Assembly (NCBI RefSeq): GCF_000194155.1
Contig: NZ_GL877878.1
Location: forward strand, 980,974 to 1,044,973
Direction of reading: 5' to 3'
Source of the DNA: Saccharopolyspora spinosa NRRL 18395
GTDB lineage: Bacteria > Actinomycetota > Actinomycetes > Mycobacteriales > Pseudonocardiaceae
Length of the DNA stretch: 64,000 nt
Below are positions 42,248 to 50,989 of the stretch, piece after piece. The notes beneath the pieces are model-generated. The model was not told the origin of the DNA, made no database searches, and saw only the letters and a program-made list of their open reading frames with translations. A program made the position numbers and the translations under genes. Numbering within the stretch: position 1 is the first letter of the stretch; each line of letters opens with the position of its first letter.

Positions 42248-43759
42248 ATGAGCAACTCCGAACACCGCAACCAGGGCGACGTCGTCACCGGCGACCGCCC
42301 GGACTCGCTGGCCATCATCGCGGTGACCGACAGCGGTGCCCACCAGGTGACCTACCGCGAGTTCGACGCAGCCGTCGACGCGGTCGCCGCCTGGACGTCG
42401 GGGCAGGACCTGAGCCGGGGCGACGCGGTGGGCATCGTCGGCGAGAACACCCCGGAGTGGCTGGTGGCGTTCTACGCGCTGCAACGCGCCGGGCTGGTGC
42501 CGGTTCCAATCAGCTACAAACTGCCCCGGGACGGTGTGGCGTACGTGCTGGAGAACGCCGGTGCGCAGGCCGTTTTCGCGGACGCGCGCGGCGGCGAACT
42601 CGTCGCGGGCACCGGTGTCGAGGTGTGGGACCTCGACGGCCTGATCGAGCGGACGCCCCGCATCGACGGGAAGTTCGCCTCGGTCGTGCCCGATCCCGGA
42701 GACCCGGCGATGATCCTCTACACGTCCGGGTCCACCGGTCGCCCGAAGGGCGTCGTGCTCTCCCAGCGCAGCCACCTGTGGGTGCTGGGCCTGCGGGCGA
42801 GCACCCCCGGTCCCACCGATGCCCGCTACCTGGTGGCCGCGCCGCTGTACCACATGAATGCCCTGGCCAACTGCCAGCAGGCGTTCGGCGTCGGCGCGAC
42901 CGTGGTGCTGCTGCCCAAGTTCTCCGCGCGGCAGTTCCTCCAGGCGGTGGGGGAGCACCGGGTGACCCGGGTGACCGGCGTGCCGCCGATGTTCGCGCTG
43001 CTGCTCCGCGAGGACGACCTCGTGGCCACTGTGGACACCAGCAGCGTCATCGACGTGTTCATGGGATCCGCGCCCGCCTCGCAGGCGCTTTTCCACGACG
43101 TGCGAGCCCTGTTCCCGCGTGCGGAGCTGCACTTCGGCTACGGGACGACGGAATCCGGCCCTGTTGCGTTCACCGACCACCCGGACGGCCTGCCCACCCC
43201 GGACGGCTCGGTCGGCGTGGCCGATCCCAACGTCGAGCTGCGGCTGGTGGATTCGACCGGCACGGCCGTCGCTGGCGAGGGCGTGCTGGAGATCCGCTGC
43301 CCGGCGCTGATGACCGGCTACCACCGGCGGCCCGACCTGGCCAGCCCGGTGACCGCGGACGGCTTCTACCATACGAAGGACGTCTTCCGCATCGACGGCA
43401 ACGGGTTCTACTTCTTCACCGGCCGCGAGGACGACATGTTCACCAGCGGCGGCGAGAACGTCTACCCGGCGGCGGTGGAGGAGATCCTCGAATCGCACGC
43501 CGCCGTCCGCCAAGCCGCGGTGATCGGGGTGCCGGACGAGATCAAGGGCCGCAAACCCGTCGCGTTCGTCAGCCTCCGCCCAGCGGCCCAGGCCAGCCCC
43601 GACGAACTGCGCAAACACGTGCTGGAAAACGCCGAACCGTACGCGCACCCGCGCCAGGTCTGGATCGTCGACGAGCTCCCGCTGTCGTCGACCAACAAGA
43701 TCGACCGCAACGCGCTGACCAGTCGCGCGGCCGAACTGCTCGGGGAAGGGGCGACATGA
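42248..43759 (+). CDS. Acyl-CoA ligase (AMP-binding, class I)
   Basis: A 503-residue ANL-superfamily ligase. MILYTSGSTGRPKGVVLSQRS is the P-loop, LHFGYGTTESGPV the A5 motif, YHTKDVFRIDGNGFYFFTGR the A7/A8 region, and LSSTNKIDRNAL the C-terminal catalytic lysine motif (usually PRTxxGKIxR). It activates a carboxylic acid to its CoA ester. Size and motifs fit medium-chain or aromatic acid ligases; the substrate is presumably what the downstream ABC system imports. AGGACAGGAAC precedes the ATG. Its stop overlaps the GntR start by four bases. Confidence 0.87.
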   Translation: MSNSEHRNQGDVVTGDRPDSLAIIAVTDSGAHQVTYREFDAAVDAVAAWTSGQDLSRGDAVGIVGENTPEWLVAFYALQRAGLVPVPISYKLPRDGVAYVLENAGAQAVFADARGGELVAGTGVEVWDLDGLIERTPRIDGKFASVVPDPGDPAMILYTSGSTGRPKGVVLSQRSHLWVLGLRASTPGPTDARYLVAAPLYHMNALANCQQAFGVGATVVLLPKFSARQFLQAVGEHRVTRVTGVPPMFALLLREDDLVATVDTSSVIDVFMGSAPASQALFHDVRALFPRAELHFGYGTTESGPVAFTDHPDGLPTPDGSVGVADPNVELRLVDSTGTAVAGEGVLEIRCPALMTGYHRRPDLASPVTADGFYHTKDVFRIDGNGFYFFTGREDDMFTSGGENVYPAAVEEILESHAAVRQAAVIGVPDEIKGRKPVAFVSLRPAAQASPDELRKHVLENAEPYAHPRQVWIVDELPLSSTNKIDRNALTSRAAELLGEGAT

Positions 43760-44475
43760 GCACCGCTGACGCTGCCGCCGAACAGTACGCCAACCTCCGC
43801 AGGCTGATCCTGGAGCAGCAGCTCAAACCGGGCACGCTGCTGCTGGAAACCGCGCTGGCGGCCCGCTTCGGCGTGTCCCGCACACCGGTCCGGGAGGCGC
43901 TGGCGCGGCTGGCGCAGGAAGGCCTGATCACCAAGCAGAAGCGCGGCTACGTCGTGGACGAGCTTAGCCCGGAGGAGATCATCGAGGTCTTCGACGTCCG
44001 GATCCTGCTCGAGTGCACCGCCGTGGAGAAGGCAGCCACCGACTGCGACGACTTCCGGCTGGCCCACCTCGAGCAGCTCACCGAGCAGCTCGACGAGCTG
44101 ATTGCGACGCTGAGCACCGCGATCGACAACGGCGACACCGACAAGCAGACCGCCATCGGCGACGAGATCCTCGCCGCGAACGTGCGCTGGCACGAGGCGC
44201 TGCGCGCCGGCAGCCGCAACCGGACGCTGATCCGGATGATCAACCAGCTGATGGACGTGCAGAAGATCTACAACCCGCTGATGAAGGTGCACGACTTGGC
44301 GGAGATCTCGAAAGGCCAGCAGCAGCACCACGAACTGGTAGCCGCGCTGCGCGACCGCGACCCGGCCCGGGCACGCGAGATCATGGCCGACCACCTCACC
44401 AGGGTGCGGCAGATCCGGGTGGCCGAGTTCGCCCGCAGCCTGCACGCGACCGAACGGCGCGGGGGATCGTCATGA
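43756..44475 (+). CDS. GntR-family (FCD subfamily) transcriptional regulator
   Basis: A 239-residue regulator. The winged helix is LRRLILEQQLKPGTLLLETALAARF then GVSRTPVREALARLAQEGLI, the GntR signature; the C-terminal FCD domain has VFDVRILLECTAVEKAA and metal-type residues NVRWHEAL and QQHHELVAALRDRD. FCD regulators sense carboxylates or acyl-CoA. Being inside the operon with ATGA overlaps on both sides, it probably controls the operon itself, perhaps through the palindromes at 40059-40085. Confidence 0.9.
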   Translation: MSTADAAAEQYANLRRLILEQQLKPGTLLLETALAARFGVSRTPVREALARLAQEGLITKQKRGYVVDELSPEEIIEVFDVRILLECTAVEKAATDCDDFRLAHLEQLTEQLDELIATLSTAIDNGDTDKQTAIGDEILAANVRWHEALRAGSRNRTLIRMINQLMDVQKIYNPLMKVHDLAEISKGQQQHHELVAALRDRDPARAREIMADHLTRVRQIRVAEFARSLHATERRGGSS

Positions 44476-45293
44476 CCGCCGTGCACGCCGCCCGAACCGC
44501 CCGGCCGGGCTGGCAGCTGGCCGCGGGCACCGTCGTGATCCTGCTGGTGCTGGAGGAGGTCCTCACACGCACCGGGGTGCTCCCGGCGGACTACTTCCCG
44601 CCGGTCAGCCAGATCGGGGCGGCGCTGCTGCCGGAGCTGGCCGGGGCGCAGCTGTGGACCCAAGTGGGCCAGACGCTGCAGGGCTGGTTCGTGGCGCTGC
44701 TGCTGGCGACCGCGCTCGCCGTGCCGCTCGGGTTGCTGCTGGGCACGGTGTGGTGGGTGCGCGGGCTGACCCGACCGATCGTGGAGTTCCTCCGCCCCGT
44801 CCCGTCGGTGGCGCTGATCCCGCTGGTGGTGCTCGCGCTGGGCACGGGCAAGCAGAGCGAGCTGTTCCTGGCGACCTTCGCCGCGTTCTGGCAGCTGCTG
44901 GTCGCCACCACGGCGGGCGCGGGAGCGGTTGACCGGGTCACCGCGGAAACCGCCCGCTGCTACGGGCTGACCAGAGTGCAAACGCTGCGCTGGGTGGCGC
45001 TGCCCTCGGCGCTGCCGTACCTGATGACCGGCATCCGGGTCGCCTCGGCGACCTCGCTGATCCTGGTCGTCACGACGGAGATCCTCATCGGCGTCCCGGG
45101 CCTGGGCGCGCAGATCAGCCTCACCCGGGCCGGCGGCTCGCCCGACCTGATGTACGCCTACATCATCGTCACCGGGCTGCTCGGCTGGCTGATCAACATC
45201 GGGCTGACCGCGGGGGAGCGGCGGCTGCTGCACTGGGACGCGGCGAACCGGGACGATGCGAACCGGGATGCGGCGAATCGGGGCTCGCGATGA
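44472..45293 (+). CDS. ABC transporter permease (SsuC/NitT-TauT type)
   Basis: A 273-residue inner-membrane permease with six hydrophobic segments. EFLRPVPSVALIPLVVLALG is the SsuC-like motif, and ETARCYGLTRVQTLRWVALPSALPYLMTGIRVA the EAA loop that contacts the ATPase. It is part of a nitrate/taurine/aliphatic sulfonate-type importer. The start ATG overlaps the GntR stop (ATGA). The tail carries a small repeat, DAANRDDANRDAANR, encoded by three near-identical units; such charged repeats are unusual in this family and may be slippage products. Confidence 0.87.
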   Translation: MTAVHAARTARPGWQLAAGTVVILLVLEEVLTRTGVLPADYFPPVSQIGAALLPELAGAQLWTQVGQTLQGWFVALLLATALAVPLGLLLGTVWWVRGLTRPIVEFLRPVPSVALIPLVVLALGTGKQSELFLATFAAFWQLLVATTAGAGAVDRVTAETARCYGLTRVQTLRWVALPSALPYLMTGIRVASATSLILVVTTEILIGVPGLGAQISLTRAGGSPDLMYAYIIVTGLLGWLINIGLTAGERRLLHWDAANRDDANRDAANRGSR

Positions 45294-46057
45294 ACCGACG
45301 AACCCTGTCCGCATTGCTCGGCGTGGTCGGTGCCGTCGCCACCGTGGCGATCTGGTGGCTGGCAACCGAGAACTCCACCAGCGTCTACTTCCCGCCGCTG
45401 AGCCGGATCCTCGAAACCGCCTGGGAACACTGGCTGTCCGCCGAAGGACGGGCCGACATCGCCGCCAGCATCGGCAACCTGCTCAGCGGGCTCGCGATCG
45501 GCGTCGTGCTGGGCATCGTGGTCGGCGTGGCGCTCGGCCAGGTCCCGCTGCTGCACCGGGCGCTGTCGCCGAGCATCGAGTTCGTCCGCGCCATCCCGGC
45601 CACCGCGCTGCTGCCGTTCGCGATGATGCTGTTCGGGCTGGGCACCGAGATGAAGGTGTTCCTGATCGCGCTGGGCTGCGTGTGGCCGGTGCTGCTCAAC
45701 GCGCTGGACGGCACGCGTTCGCTGGAGCCCACGCTGCGCGACACCGCCAGCGTCTACGGCATCACCGGCGTGCGCAGGCAGCTGAACATCGTGCTGCCCT
45801 CGGCCGCCCCGCGCATCGCCAGCGGCATCCGGGTCGCCATCCCGCTGAGCCTGATCCTGACGGTCACCAGCGAGATGGTCGGCAGCCACCAGGGCATCGG
45901 GTTCGTCATCGTCGACGCGCAGAACACCTTCCGGATCACCGACATGTGGTCCGGGGTGCTGCTGCTCGGGGTGCTCGGCTTCGCCCTGACCTGGCTGTTC
46001 GGTCTGGCCGAGAAACTGCTCCTGCCCTGGGAGAAACGCGCGGAGCGGGCGCTATGA
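45290..46057 (+). CDS. ABC transporter permease (second subunit, SsuC type)
   Basis: A 255-residue permease homologous to the previous one. EFVRAIPATALLPFAMMLFGLG and DTASVYGITGVRRQLNIVLPSAAPRIASGIRVA are the conserved segments, and six hydrophobic helices are visible. Two different permeases suggest a heterodimeric channel, less usual than the SsuC homodimer. It overlaps the preceding gene by four bases and is 34 bases from the ATPase gene. Confidence 0.87.
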   Translation: MNRRTLSALLGVVGAVATVAIWWLATENSTSVYFPPLSRILETAWEHWLSAEGRADIAASIGNLLSGLAIGVVLGIVVGVALGQVPLLHRALSPSIEFVRAIPATALLPFAMMLFGLGTEMKVFLIALGCVWPVLLNALDGTRSLEPTLRDTASVYGITGVRRQLNIVLPSAAPRIASGIRVAIPLSLILTVTSEMVGSHQGIGFVIVDAQNTFRITDMWSGVLLLGVLGFALTWLFGLAEKLLLPWEKRAERAL

Positions 46058-46091
46058 GCAACGCTGCACTTCGGACACCGGTGAGGACGAC

Positions 46092-46880
46092 ATGCTCGAA
46101 GTAACCAACATTGCCAAGGAATTCCCCACCCGCACCGGAACCGCGCGGGTCGTCGACGACGTCAGCTTCACCGTCGGCGAGCGGGAGTTCTTCACCATCG
46201 TCGGCCCATCCGGCGCGGGCAAGACGACCGTGCTGCGCTGCCTCACCGGGCTGGCCAAGCCCACCGAAGGCAGCGTGCGCTTCAACGGCAAGGAGGTCAC
46301 CGGTCCGCCACCGGAGTTCGCGGTGGTGTTCCAGGACTACGCGCGCTCGCTGATGGCGTGGTTCACGGTGCGGCGCAACGTCGAACTGCCGCTGCGCAAC
46401 CTCGGGCTGTCCGCCGCCGAACGGCGCCAGCGCGTCGACACCGCGCTGGCGCAGGTCGGCCTCGCCGAGGCGGGGTCGAAGTACCCGTGGCAGCTCTCCG
46501 GGGGCATGCAGCAGCGGGTGGCGATCGCCCGCGCGATCGCCTACCGGCCGCAGGTGCTGATCATGGACGAGCCGTTCGCCTCGGTCGACGCGCAGACTCG
46601 CGCCGACCTCGAAGACCTGCTGCTGCGGGTGCGCGACGAAACCGACCTGGCGCTGGTGTTCGTCACCCACGACGTGGACGAGGCGGTCTACCTCAGCGAC
46701 CGGGTGGCGATCTTGAGCCGTTCCCCCAGCCGCATCGACGAGATCGTGCCGATCGACCTGCCCGCCGAACGGGACCAGATCGGCACCAAGGAGCTACCGG
46801 AGTTCGCCCGCCTGCGGGCGCACGTGTTCAGCCGGATCAGGGTGATGGTCAACAGCACCGAGCCCGCGTCCGCGCACTAG
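46092..46880 (+). CDS. ABC transporter ATP-binding protein (SsuB/TauB type)
   Basis: A 262-residue ABC ATPase. Walker A GPSGAGKTTVLRC, Q-loop VFQDYARSLMAW, signature LSGGMQQRVAIARAI, Walker B VLIMDEPFASVD and H-loop VFVTHDVDEAV are all intact. It powers the two-permease importer encoded just upstream. GGTGAGG stands a few bases before ATG 46092. The substrate class follows the NMT1-like receptor gene that comes next. Confidence 0.92.
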   Translation: MLEVTNIAKEFPTRTGTARVVDDVSFTVGEREFFTIVGPSGAGKTTVLRCLTGLAKPTEGSVRFNGKEVTGPPPEFAVVFQDYARSLMAWFTVRRNVELPLRNLGLSAAERRQRVDTALAQVGLAEAGSKYPWQLSGGMQQRVAIARAIAYRPQVLIMDEPFASVDAQTRADLEDLLLRVRDETDLALVFVTHDVDEAVYLSDRVAILSRSPSRIDEIVPIDLPAERDQIGTKELPEFARLRAHVFSRIRVMVNSTEPASAH

Positions 46881-46894
46881 GTTGGAGAGGAAAC

Positions 46895-47872
46895 ATGCGG
46901 GGAATTCCAAGGATCTTGGCGGCGCTGGTCGCGTTGTTCGCGGTGACTGCGCTGGCCGCTTGCGGCGGGCCGGAACTCACCAAGTCCGCCGACGGCCGCA
47001 CCGCGCTGCGCGTCGGCATCATCCCGACGATCGACGCCGCACCGCTGTACCTGGGCGTGAGCGAAGGCATCTTCGCCAAGCACGGGCTCGACGTGTCGGT
47101 GCACGTCGCCGACAGCGGTGCCGCGCTGATCCCGGCGGCGATCAAGCAGGAGAACCAGATCGGCTACGCCAACGTGATCAGCGACTTCCAGGCCGCCGAG
47201 CAGGGGCTGGACATCAAGCTGATCCACAACTGCTGCGGCACCGGCTCGGACCCGGCCAAGGACGTCTCGCGGGTGCTGGTCAAGCCGGACGGCCCGATCC
47301 GCTCGGTCGACGACCTGGCCCACGCCAACCTCGCGGTCAACTCGCTGCACAACATCGGCGAGGTGAGCATCAAAATGGCGCTGGAGAAGCGCGGCGTGGA
47401 CGTCTCCGGCATCCGGTTCACCCCGATGCCGTACTCGGACATGAACGACGCGCTCAAGCGCGGTGACGTGGACGCCATCTGGCAGGTCGAGCCGAACGTG
47501 CAGGCCGCCCTCGCCGCCGGGTTCACCCCGCTGATCTCCAACTTCGTCGAGGCCCGCCCCGAGGCGACGCTGGGCTACTACCTCACCAGCGGCGCGTTCG
47601 CGAAGCAGAACCCGGAGGTCGTCAAGGCATTCTCGGACGCCCTGGACGAGGCGAACCGGTTCGCCACCGAGCACCCCGACAAGGCGCGCGAAGCGGTCGT
47701 GACGAACCTGAAGTTCAACCCGGAGATCGTGTCGACCGCGAACCTGCCGACCTACCCGCAGGGCCTCGACCGCGCCAGCGCCCAAGAGTACGCGACCTAC
47801 GCGGTCAGGTTCGGAGCCGTCGAGAAGGCCCCGAACCTGGACGAGCTCTTCTGGTCCGGGCCCGGCAACTGA
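46895..47872 (+). CDS. ABC transporter substrate-binding lipoprotein (NMT1/SsuA-like)
   Basis: A 325-residue lipoprotein. The signal peptide ends in the lipobox LAACGG (Cys about 24). VGIIPTIDAAPLYLGVSEGIFAKHGLDV is the NMT1/SsuA start and ALKRGDVDAIWQVEPNVQAAL the ligand-loop region. This receptor family delivers sulfonates, nitrate, thiamine precursors, aromatic acids or phthalate. Here the operon contains a CoA ligase and thioesterase, so an organic acid is a better guess than sulfonate. GGAGAGG lies before ATG 46895. It is the last gene; a hairpin follows. Confidence 0.88.
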   Translation: MRGIPRILAALVALFAVTALAACGGPELTKSADGRTALRVGIIPTIDAAPLYLGVSEGIFAKHGLDVSVHVADSGAALIPAAIKQENQIGYANVISDFQAAEQGLDIKLIHNCCGTGSDPAKDVSRVLVKPDGPIRSVDDLAHANLAVNSLHNIGEVSIKMALEKRGVDVSGIRFTPMPYSDMNDALKRGDVDAIWQVEPNVQAALAAGFTPLISNFVEARPEATLGYYLTSGAFAKQNPEVVKAFSDALDEANRFATEHPDKAREAVVTNLKFNPEIVSTANLPTYPQGLDRASAQEYATYAVRFGAVEKAPNLDELFWSGPGN

Positions 47873-47890
47873 CCGCCGGATTCACCAGTT

Positions 47891-47933
47891 CAAGGGCACC
47901 TTCGAGCGATAGATTCGCCCGGCGGTGCCCTTG
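47891..47933 (+). terminator. Inverted repeat after the ABC operon
   Basis: CAAGGGCACC and GGTGCCCTTG pair perfectly over 10 bp around a 23-base loop and are followed by CTCTTTC. It lies 18 bases after the receptor gene stop and likely ends the operon transcript. Confidence 0.55.
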
Positions 47934-48235
47934 CTCTTTCTCCTGAGCCCATCGCGAAACGTCGGAACCGGCGAGTGGTCCCGGCGGCCGTTGGCGAAGT
48001 TCGCTCGATCGTGCGACACACAGGGCAAACCAACACGACATGATCGCTGCCGAGCGTGTAGTGTCTACGACGGTCGTATTTTTCTGGGGTCGTGTTCGCG
48101 CGCACTCGCAGGATGGTGATGCGAGCGTGCTGCTATCTGGTTGTAGCTGGAGAAGTCGCCGTTCGAGATCCGCGACCCAGGCGGTCACGCAGTGTGAGTG
48201 CCTGTAGTAGTACCGGCTCCCAGAAGGAGAGAGAC
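47934..48235. other. Leader and promoter region of the cold-shock gene
   Basis: No gene is supported here. The stretch from about 48100 to 48235 probably contains the promoter and a long 5' untranslated region, as is usual for cold-shock genes, but no cold-box motif could be confirmed by eye. Complement frames here show no known domain. Confidence 0.45.
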
Positions 48236-48439
48236 ATGGCACAGGGAACCGTGAAGTGGTTCAACTCGGAAAAGGGCTTCGGCTTCATCGCGCCTGACGA
48301 CGGTGGCGCGGACGTCTTCGTCCACTACTCGGCGATCGACGCTCGCGGTTTCCGCAGCCTCGACGAGGACCAGAAGGTCACCTACGAGGTCACCCAGGGC
48401 CCGAAGGGCCCGCAGGCCAGCGACGTCCGAATCGTCTGA
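48236..48439 (+). CDS. Cold-shock protein (CspA family)
   Basis: A 67-residue single-stranded nucleic-acid-binding protein. [20 protein letters not shown] contains RNP-1 (KGFGFI) and DVFVHYSAI contains RNP-2, and [20 protein letters not shown] closes the barrel. Full length for the family. It binds mRNA to melt structure, at low temperature or in growth. AAGGAGA lies a few bases before ATG 48236. A strong terminator follows. It is monocistronic. Confidence 0.96.
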   Translation: MAQGTVKWFNSEKGFGFIAPDDGGADVFVHYSAIDARGFRSLDEDQKVTYEVTQGPKGPQASDVRIV

Positions 48440-48489
48440 GTTTCGGGTTGTCCGGCCGGTACCGGGATCCCGGGCCGGCCCCTAAGCTC

Positions 48490-48527
48490 GCGAAGGCCCC
48501 GCACCCCACCAGGTGCGGGGCCTTCGC
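48490..48527 (+). terminator. Strong hairpin terminator after the cold-shock gene
   Basis: GCGAAGGCCCCGCACC and GGTGCGGGGCCTTCGC form a perfect 16-bp stem around a 6-base loop. No U tract follows, but stem strength makes termination likely in both directions. Confidence 0.85.
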
Positions 48528-48533
48528 CCGTGT

Positions 48534-48665
48534 TCAGGCGTGTCGGCGGCGAAGCAGGCCGACCAGTGAGGCGGCGAGCAGCGCGACCGCGATCATCGAC
48601 GAGTTCAGCGGTTGCAGGATCGTGCCGAGGGCGATCGGGGTGATGAACTTGCCCGGTAACTCCGG
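48534..48665 (-). pseudogene. DHA2-type MFS transporter relic (N-terminus fused to C-terminal end)
   Basis: The complement reads LPGKFITPIALGTILQPLNS then SMIAVALLAASLVGLLRRRHA and a stop. The first part is the start of helix 1 in DHA2 multidrug exporters (LGTxLxPLNSSMIAVAL); the end looks like the last helix and tail. About 400 residues between them are missing. No start codon with a ribosome site precedes it. Confidence 0.6.
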
Positions 48666-48769
48666 CTTGAGGTCCGTCGATCGCAACAGATCTTCAGCGC
48701 TGCTGTCTTTTTTAGAGGGGATTCGTGCGTCGTTCGAGGCATCGGTCCGATCCCGCGTAGAAGCCGGTG

Positions 48770-48971
48770 TCAGGAGTCGGCGAGCCGGTCCAGCAGCCTG
48801 GCCGCGAGCGCCAGCAGCTCCCGTTCGACGTCGGTCAGCCCGGTCATCGCCTATGTCAACCACGCCTCGCGCTTGCCCCGGTCCTGCAGAGCCCTGCGGC
48901 GGCCCGCCTCCGTGATCCGGATGATGGCGGTCCGGCGGTCGGCCGGGTCGAGGTCGCGCTCGGCCAGCAGA
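48770..48971 (-). pseudogene. MarR-family regulator relic with in-frame stop
   Basis: The complement reads LAERDLDPADRRTAIIRITEAG and RRRALQDRGKREAWLT, then a TAG at 48851-48853, then AMTGLTDVERELLALAARLL. This is the wing and C-terminal helices of a MarR regulator; the N-terminal half is missing. It lies beside the DHA2 relic, so the two were once a regulator-efflux pair. Confidence 0.72.
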
Positions 48972-49035
48972 GCTGTATTTATCGGAGGTGTCTTTCCGCC
49001 ACGTGGGGAACTCGAGCCCCGGGGTGACGATCAGA

Positions 49036-49585
49036 TCAGCTGCGGTGCAACCGGGCGGTGACGTGCGGGGTCATGGGCAGGCCGACCATTGCGCGGCTCT
49101 CGGCGTAGTGGAGGGTGCCGTCGTCGTCGAGCGCGTAGCTGCGCGCCGCGGCCTCGACGTCCTTCGCGGTTGCGGCGCGGACCACGGTGTCGGTTGACAG
49201 GTCCCAGCGCTGCGGGTACGCCGCGCCGTAGAACAGCTCCAGGATTCCGGTGCAGTGGCTGATCAGCAGTTCCAGGCGTCCGTCGGGCTGCGGACGCCAC
49301 CAGCCGGTTTCCCACGCCGCCGGGCGAAGGACGTCGCCCTCGGCGTCGAGCAGCCAGGCCCGCGCCTCGTGGCGCAGGAACGGCCGCCCGTCGTGGGAGA
49401 TCGCGACCTGCTGCCCGAACCGGTACGGACCCTCGATGCTCGGGTAGTCGACCTCGCCGCCCCCGCGCCACACGCCGACCAACGCCCGCAGCGGGGCACA
49501 AGCGTCGTTGTAGCGGCGGCCCGTAGCACAGGTCAGTGGTCTCGGCCGGAATGGGAAGCTGAGCGCGCTCACTGGAAGAACCCAT
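49036..49585 (-). pseudogene. Nitrobindin-like (FABP/DUF1794) heme protein, probable N-terminal frameshift
   Basis: GVWRGGGEVDYPSIEGPYRFG is the nitrobindin motif GxWxGxGxxxYP, and ESRAMVGLPMTPHVTARLH holds the C-terminal His region that binds heme. Such proteins isomerise peroxynitrite or bind NO. The natural N-terminus seems to be MGSSSERAQLPIPAETTDL from ATG 49585, but that frame is lost near 49508-49512; removing one base joins it as CYGPPLNDACAPLRAL. If the GTG at 49572 is used instead, a complete 178-residue protein with an odd arginine- and proline-rich start would result, so the gene may still work. Confidence 0.65.
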
Positions 49586-49761
49586 GCGGGCAGGGTAGAG
49601 GTTCCGTTGCGGATTCCTCCGCGCTCGGATCGATCTCCTCGTCGGGCAAGCGGTCAGGGACATCGCTGCCCCGAATCGGAGCCGCGTTGCAGCCTGGCGT
49701 GGAGGCCGTCCAGGTTGCGCGCCAGGGCGTGTTCGAAAACGCCGTCGATGTCTTCGAACGA

Positions 49762-49769
49762 ACTGACGT
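49762..49769. repeat. Target site duplication, left copy (ACTGACGT)
   Basis: ACTGACGT directly precedes the left end of the insertion sequence and is repeated exactly at 51147-51154 beyond the right end. Eight bases is the usual duplication size for ISL3 elements. Confidence 0.85.
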
Positions 49770-49777
49770 CCCTCTCC

Positions 49778-50989
49778 TCACCTTTCTGTGGGTAGTGTGA
49801 TGGTGATTCCGCTGAGGCAGAGGTAGATCATTGTGGACAGTGATTCGGGGCTATGTCCGTAGCCGCGGCGCTGGATGACGCGGATTTTGCTGTTGATGCC
49901 TTCCAGCAAGGAGTTCGAGAGACCGAGTTCGATGGCGGCGATGATGGCGTCGAAGTGGTTTCGGATGCGCTGGACCAGGTTTCGCATGGAAGGGATGCGG
50001 CTGCGGAGCGCTCGAGTACACCAGGATTTCAGGTAGGTGCGGGCCTCGTCGGGGTCGATGACGCGGTAGACGTCGCGGAATTCTTCTTTGAGTTCCCAGG
50101 CACGCCAGAGCCGGTAGCGTGTCCGGCGTAGCTGGTTGATGATGTCGCGTTGTTTGTCGGTGAGGTTCTCCGCACCTTTACGCAGGGCGGCGCGGGTGGA
50201 TCGCCATTGGGCGCTGGGGATGAGTGCTTCAGCCGCCTGCGCGGTACGGGCACGGTCAACGGCCTCGTTGACCCATTTGATGACATGGAAAGGATCCATG
50301 CAGATCTCTGCTTGCGGGGCCCGGCCCTCGGCGACCGGCCGGTAGATGCCGCTACCGTCCATGGTGATGGCCTCCACCTGCTCGCTGCGTTCGTCGCCGA
50401 GGGTGTCGAAGAATTTCTCGAAGGCTTCCTTATCCCGTCCTTCTTGGACCCAGATGACCTTCCGGGTGTCGTGGTCAGCGACGACGGTCAGATACTTGTG
50501 GCCGCGCTTGTAGGAGATCTCGTCCACACCGATGCGGTAGACATCCTCCAACCGCGCGTCATCGACATGCTCGACCACAACCCGGCCGACGATGCGATCG
50601 ACAGCTTCCCAGGAACACCGCATCAGCCGGGACACGCTGGTCTTGTCCATACGCTGGGCCGGCCAGGCGATCACATCCTCAAAATCACGGGAGTGCCGGG
50701 CACCGGGCCTGGCCCACGGGAGTTCCTCGGTACGCACCCGCCCGCAGCCCCGGCAGTCGATGCGGTGGATATCGGCTTCCAGCCATACCTGGCAGGCACC
50801 GAAGTCCAGATGCCGCCACCGGCGGCGGGAGGTGTCGTAGCGGCCGCGCTGCTTACGGCCGCACGGGCAGACCAGCAGCCGACGGCGCCGCCGCAGCCCC
50901 AGCACGACTCCCTGATCTGTGAACGACACCGACTCCACAGACGCCCCTGGCAAGGCCAGAACCCGGTTGAATACAGTAGTAACGCGCAC
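49778..50989 (-). CDS. ISL3-family transposase
   Basis: A 403-residue transposase. The N-terminal zinc finger is LLVCPCGRKQRGRYDTS with HRIDCRGCGRVRTEELPW; the DDE core has GVDEISYKRGHKYLTVVADHD (first Asp), AITMDGSGIYRP (second) and GLSNSLLEGINSKIRVIQRRGYG (Glu). It cuts and pastes its own element. The start is GTG 50989, lying inside one arm of a 12-bp inverted repeat that may regulate it. It is full length and apparently active. Confidence 0.93.
   Translation of the reverse strand: MRVTTVFNRVLALPGASVESVSFTDQGVVLGLRRRRRLLVCPCGRKQRGRYDTSRRRWRHLDFGACQVWLEADIHRIDCRGCGRVRTEELPWARPGARHSRDFEDVIAWPAQRMDKTSVSRLMRCSWEAVDRIVGRVVVEHVDDARLEDVYRIGVDEISYKRGHKYLTVVADHDTRKVIWVQEGRDKEAFEKFFDTLGDERSEQVEAITMDGSGIYRPVAEGRAPQAEICMDPFHVIKWVNEAVDRARTAQAAEALIPSAQWRSTRAALRKGAENLTDKQRDIINQLRRTRYRLWRAWELKEEFRDVYRVIDPDEARTYLKSWCTRALRSRIPSMRNLVQRIRNHFDAIIAAIELGLSNSLLEGINSKIRVIQRRGYGHSPESLSTMIYLCLSGITITLPTER

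Noticed and set aside
44472-47872. Taurine or alkanesulfonate utilisation operon
   Set aside because: No sulfonate monooxygenase or dioxygenase is linked; the coupled genes are a CoA ligase, thioesterase and MDR reductase.
49569-49781. Small reverse gene left of the ISL3 element
   Set aside because: It overlaps the element's end and the nitrobindin start; the possible regulator-like tail is in another frame and too short to support.
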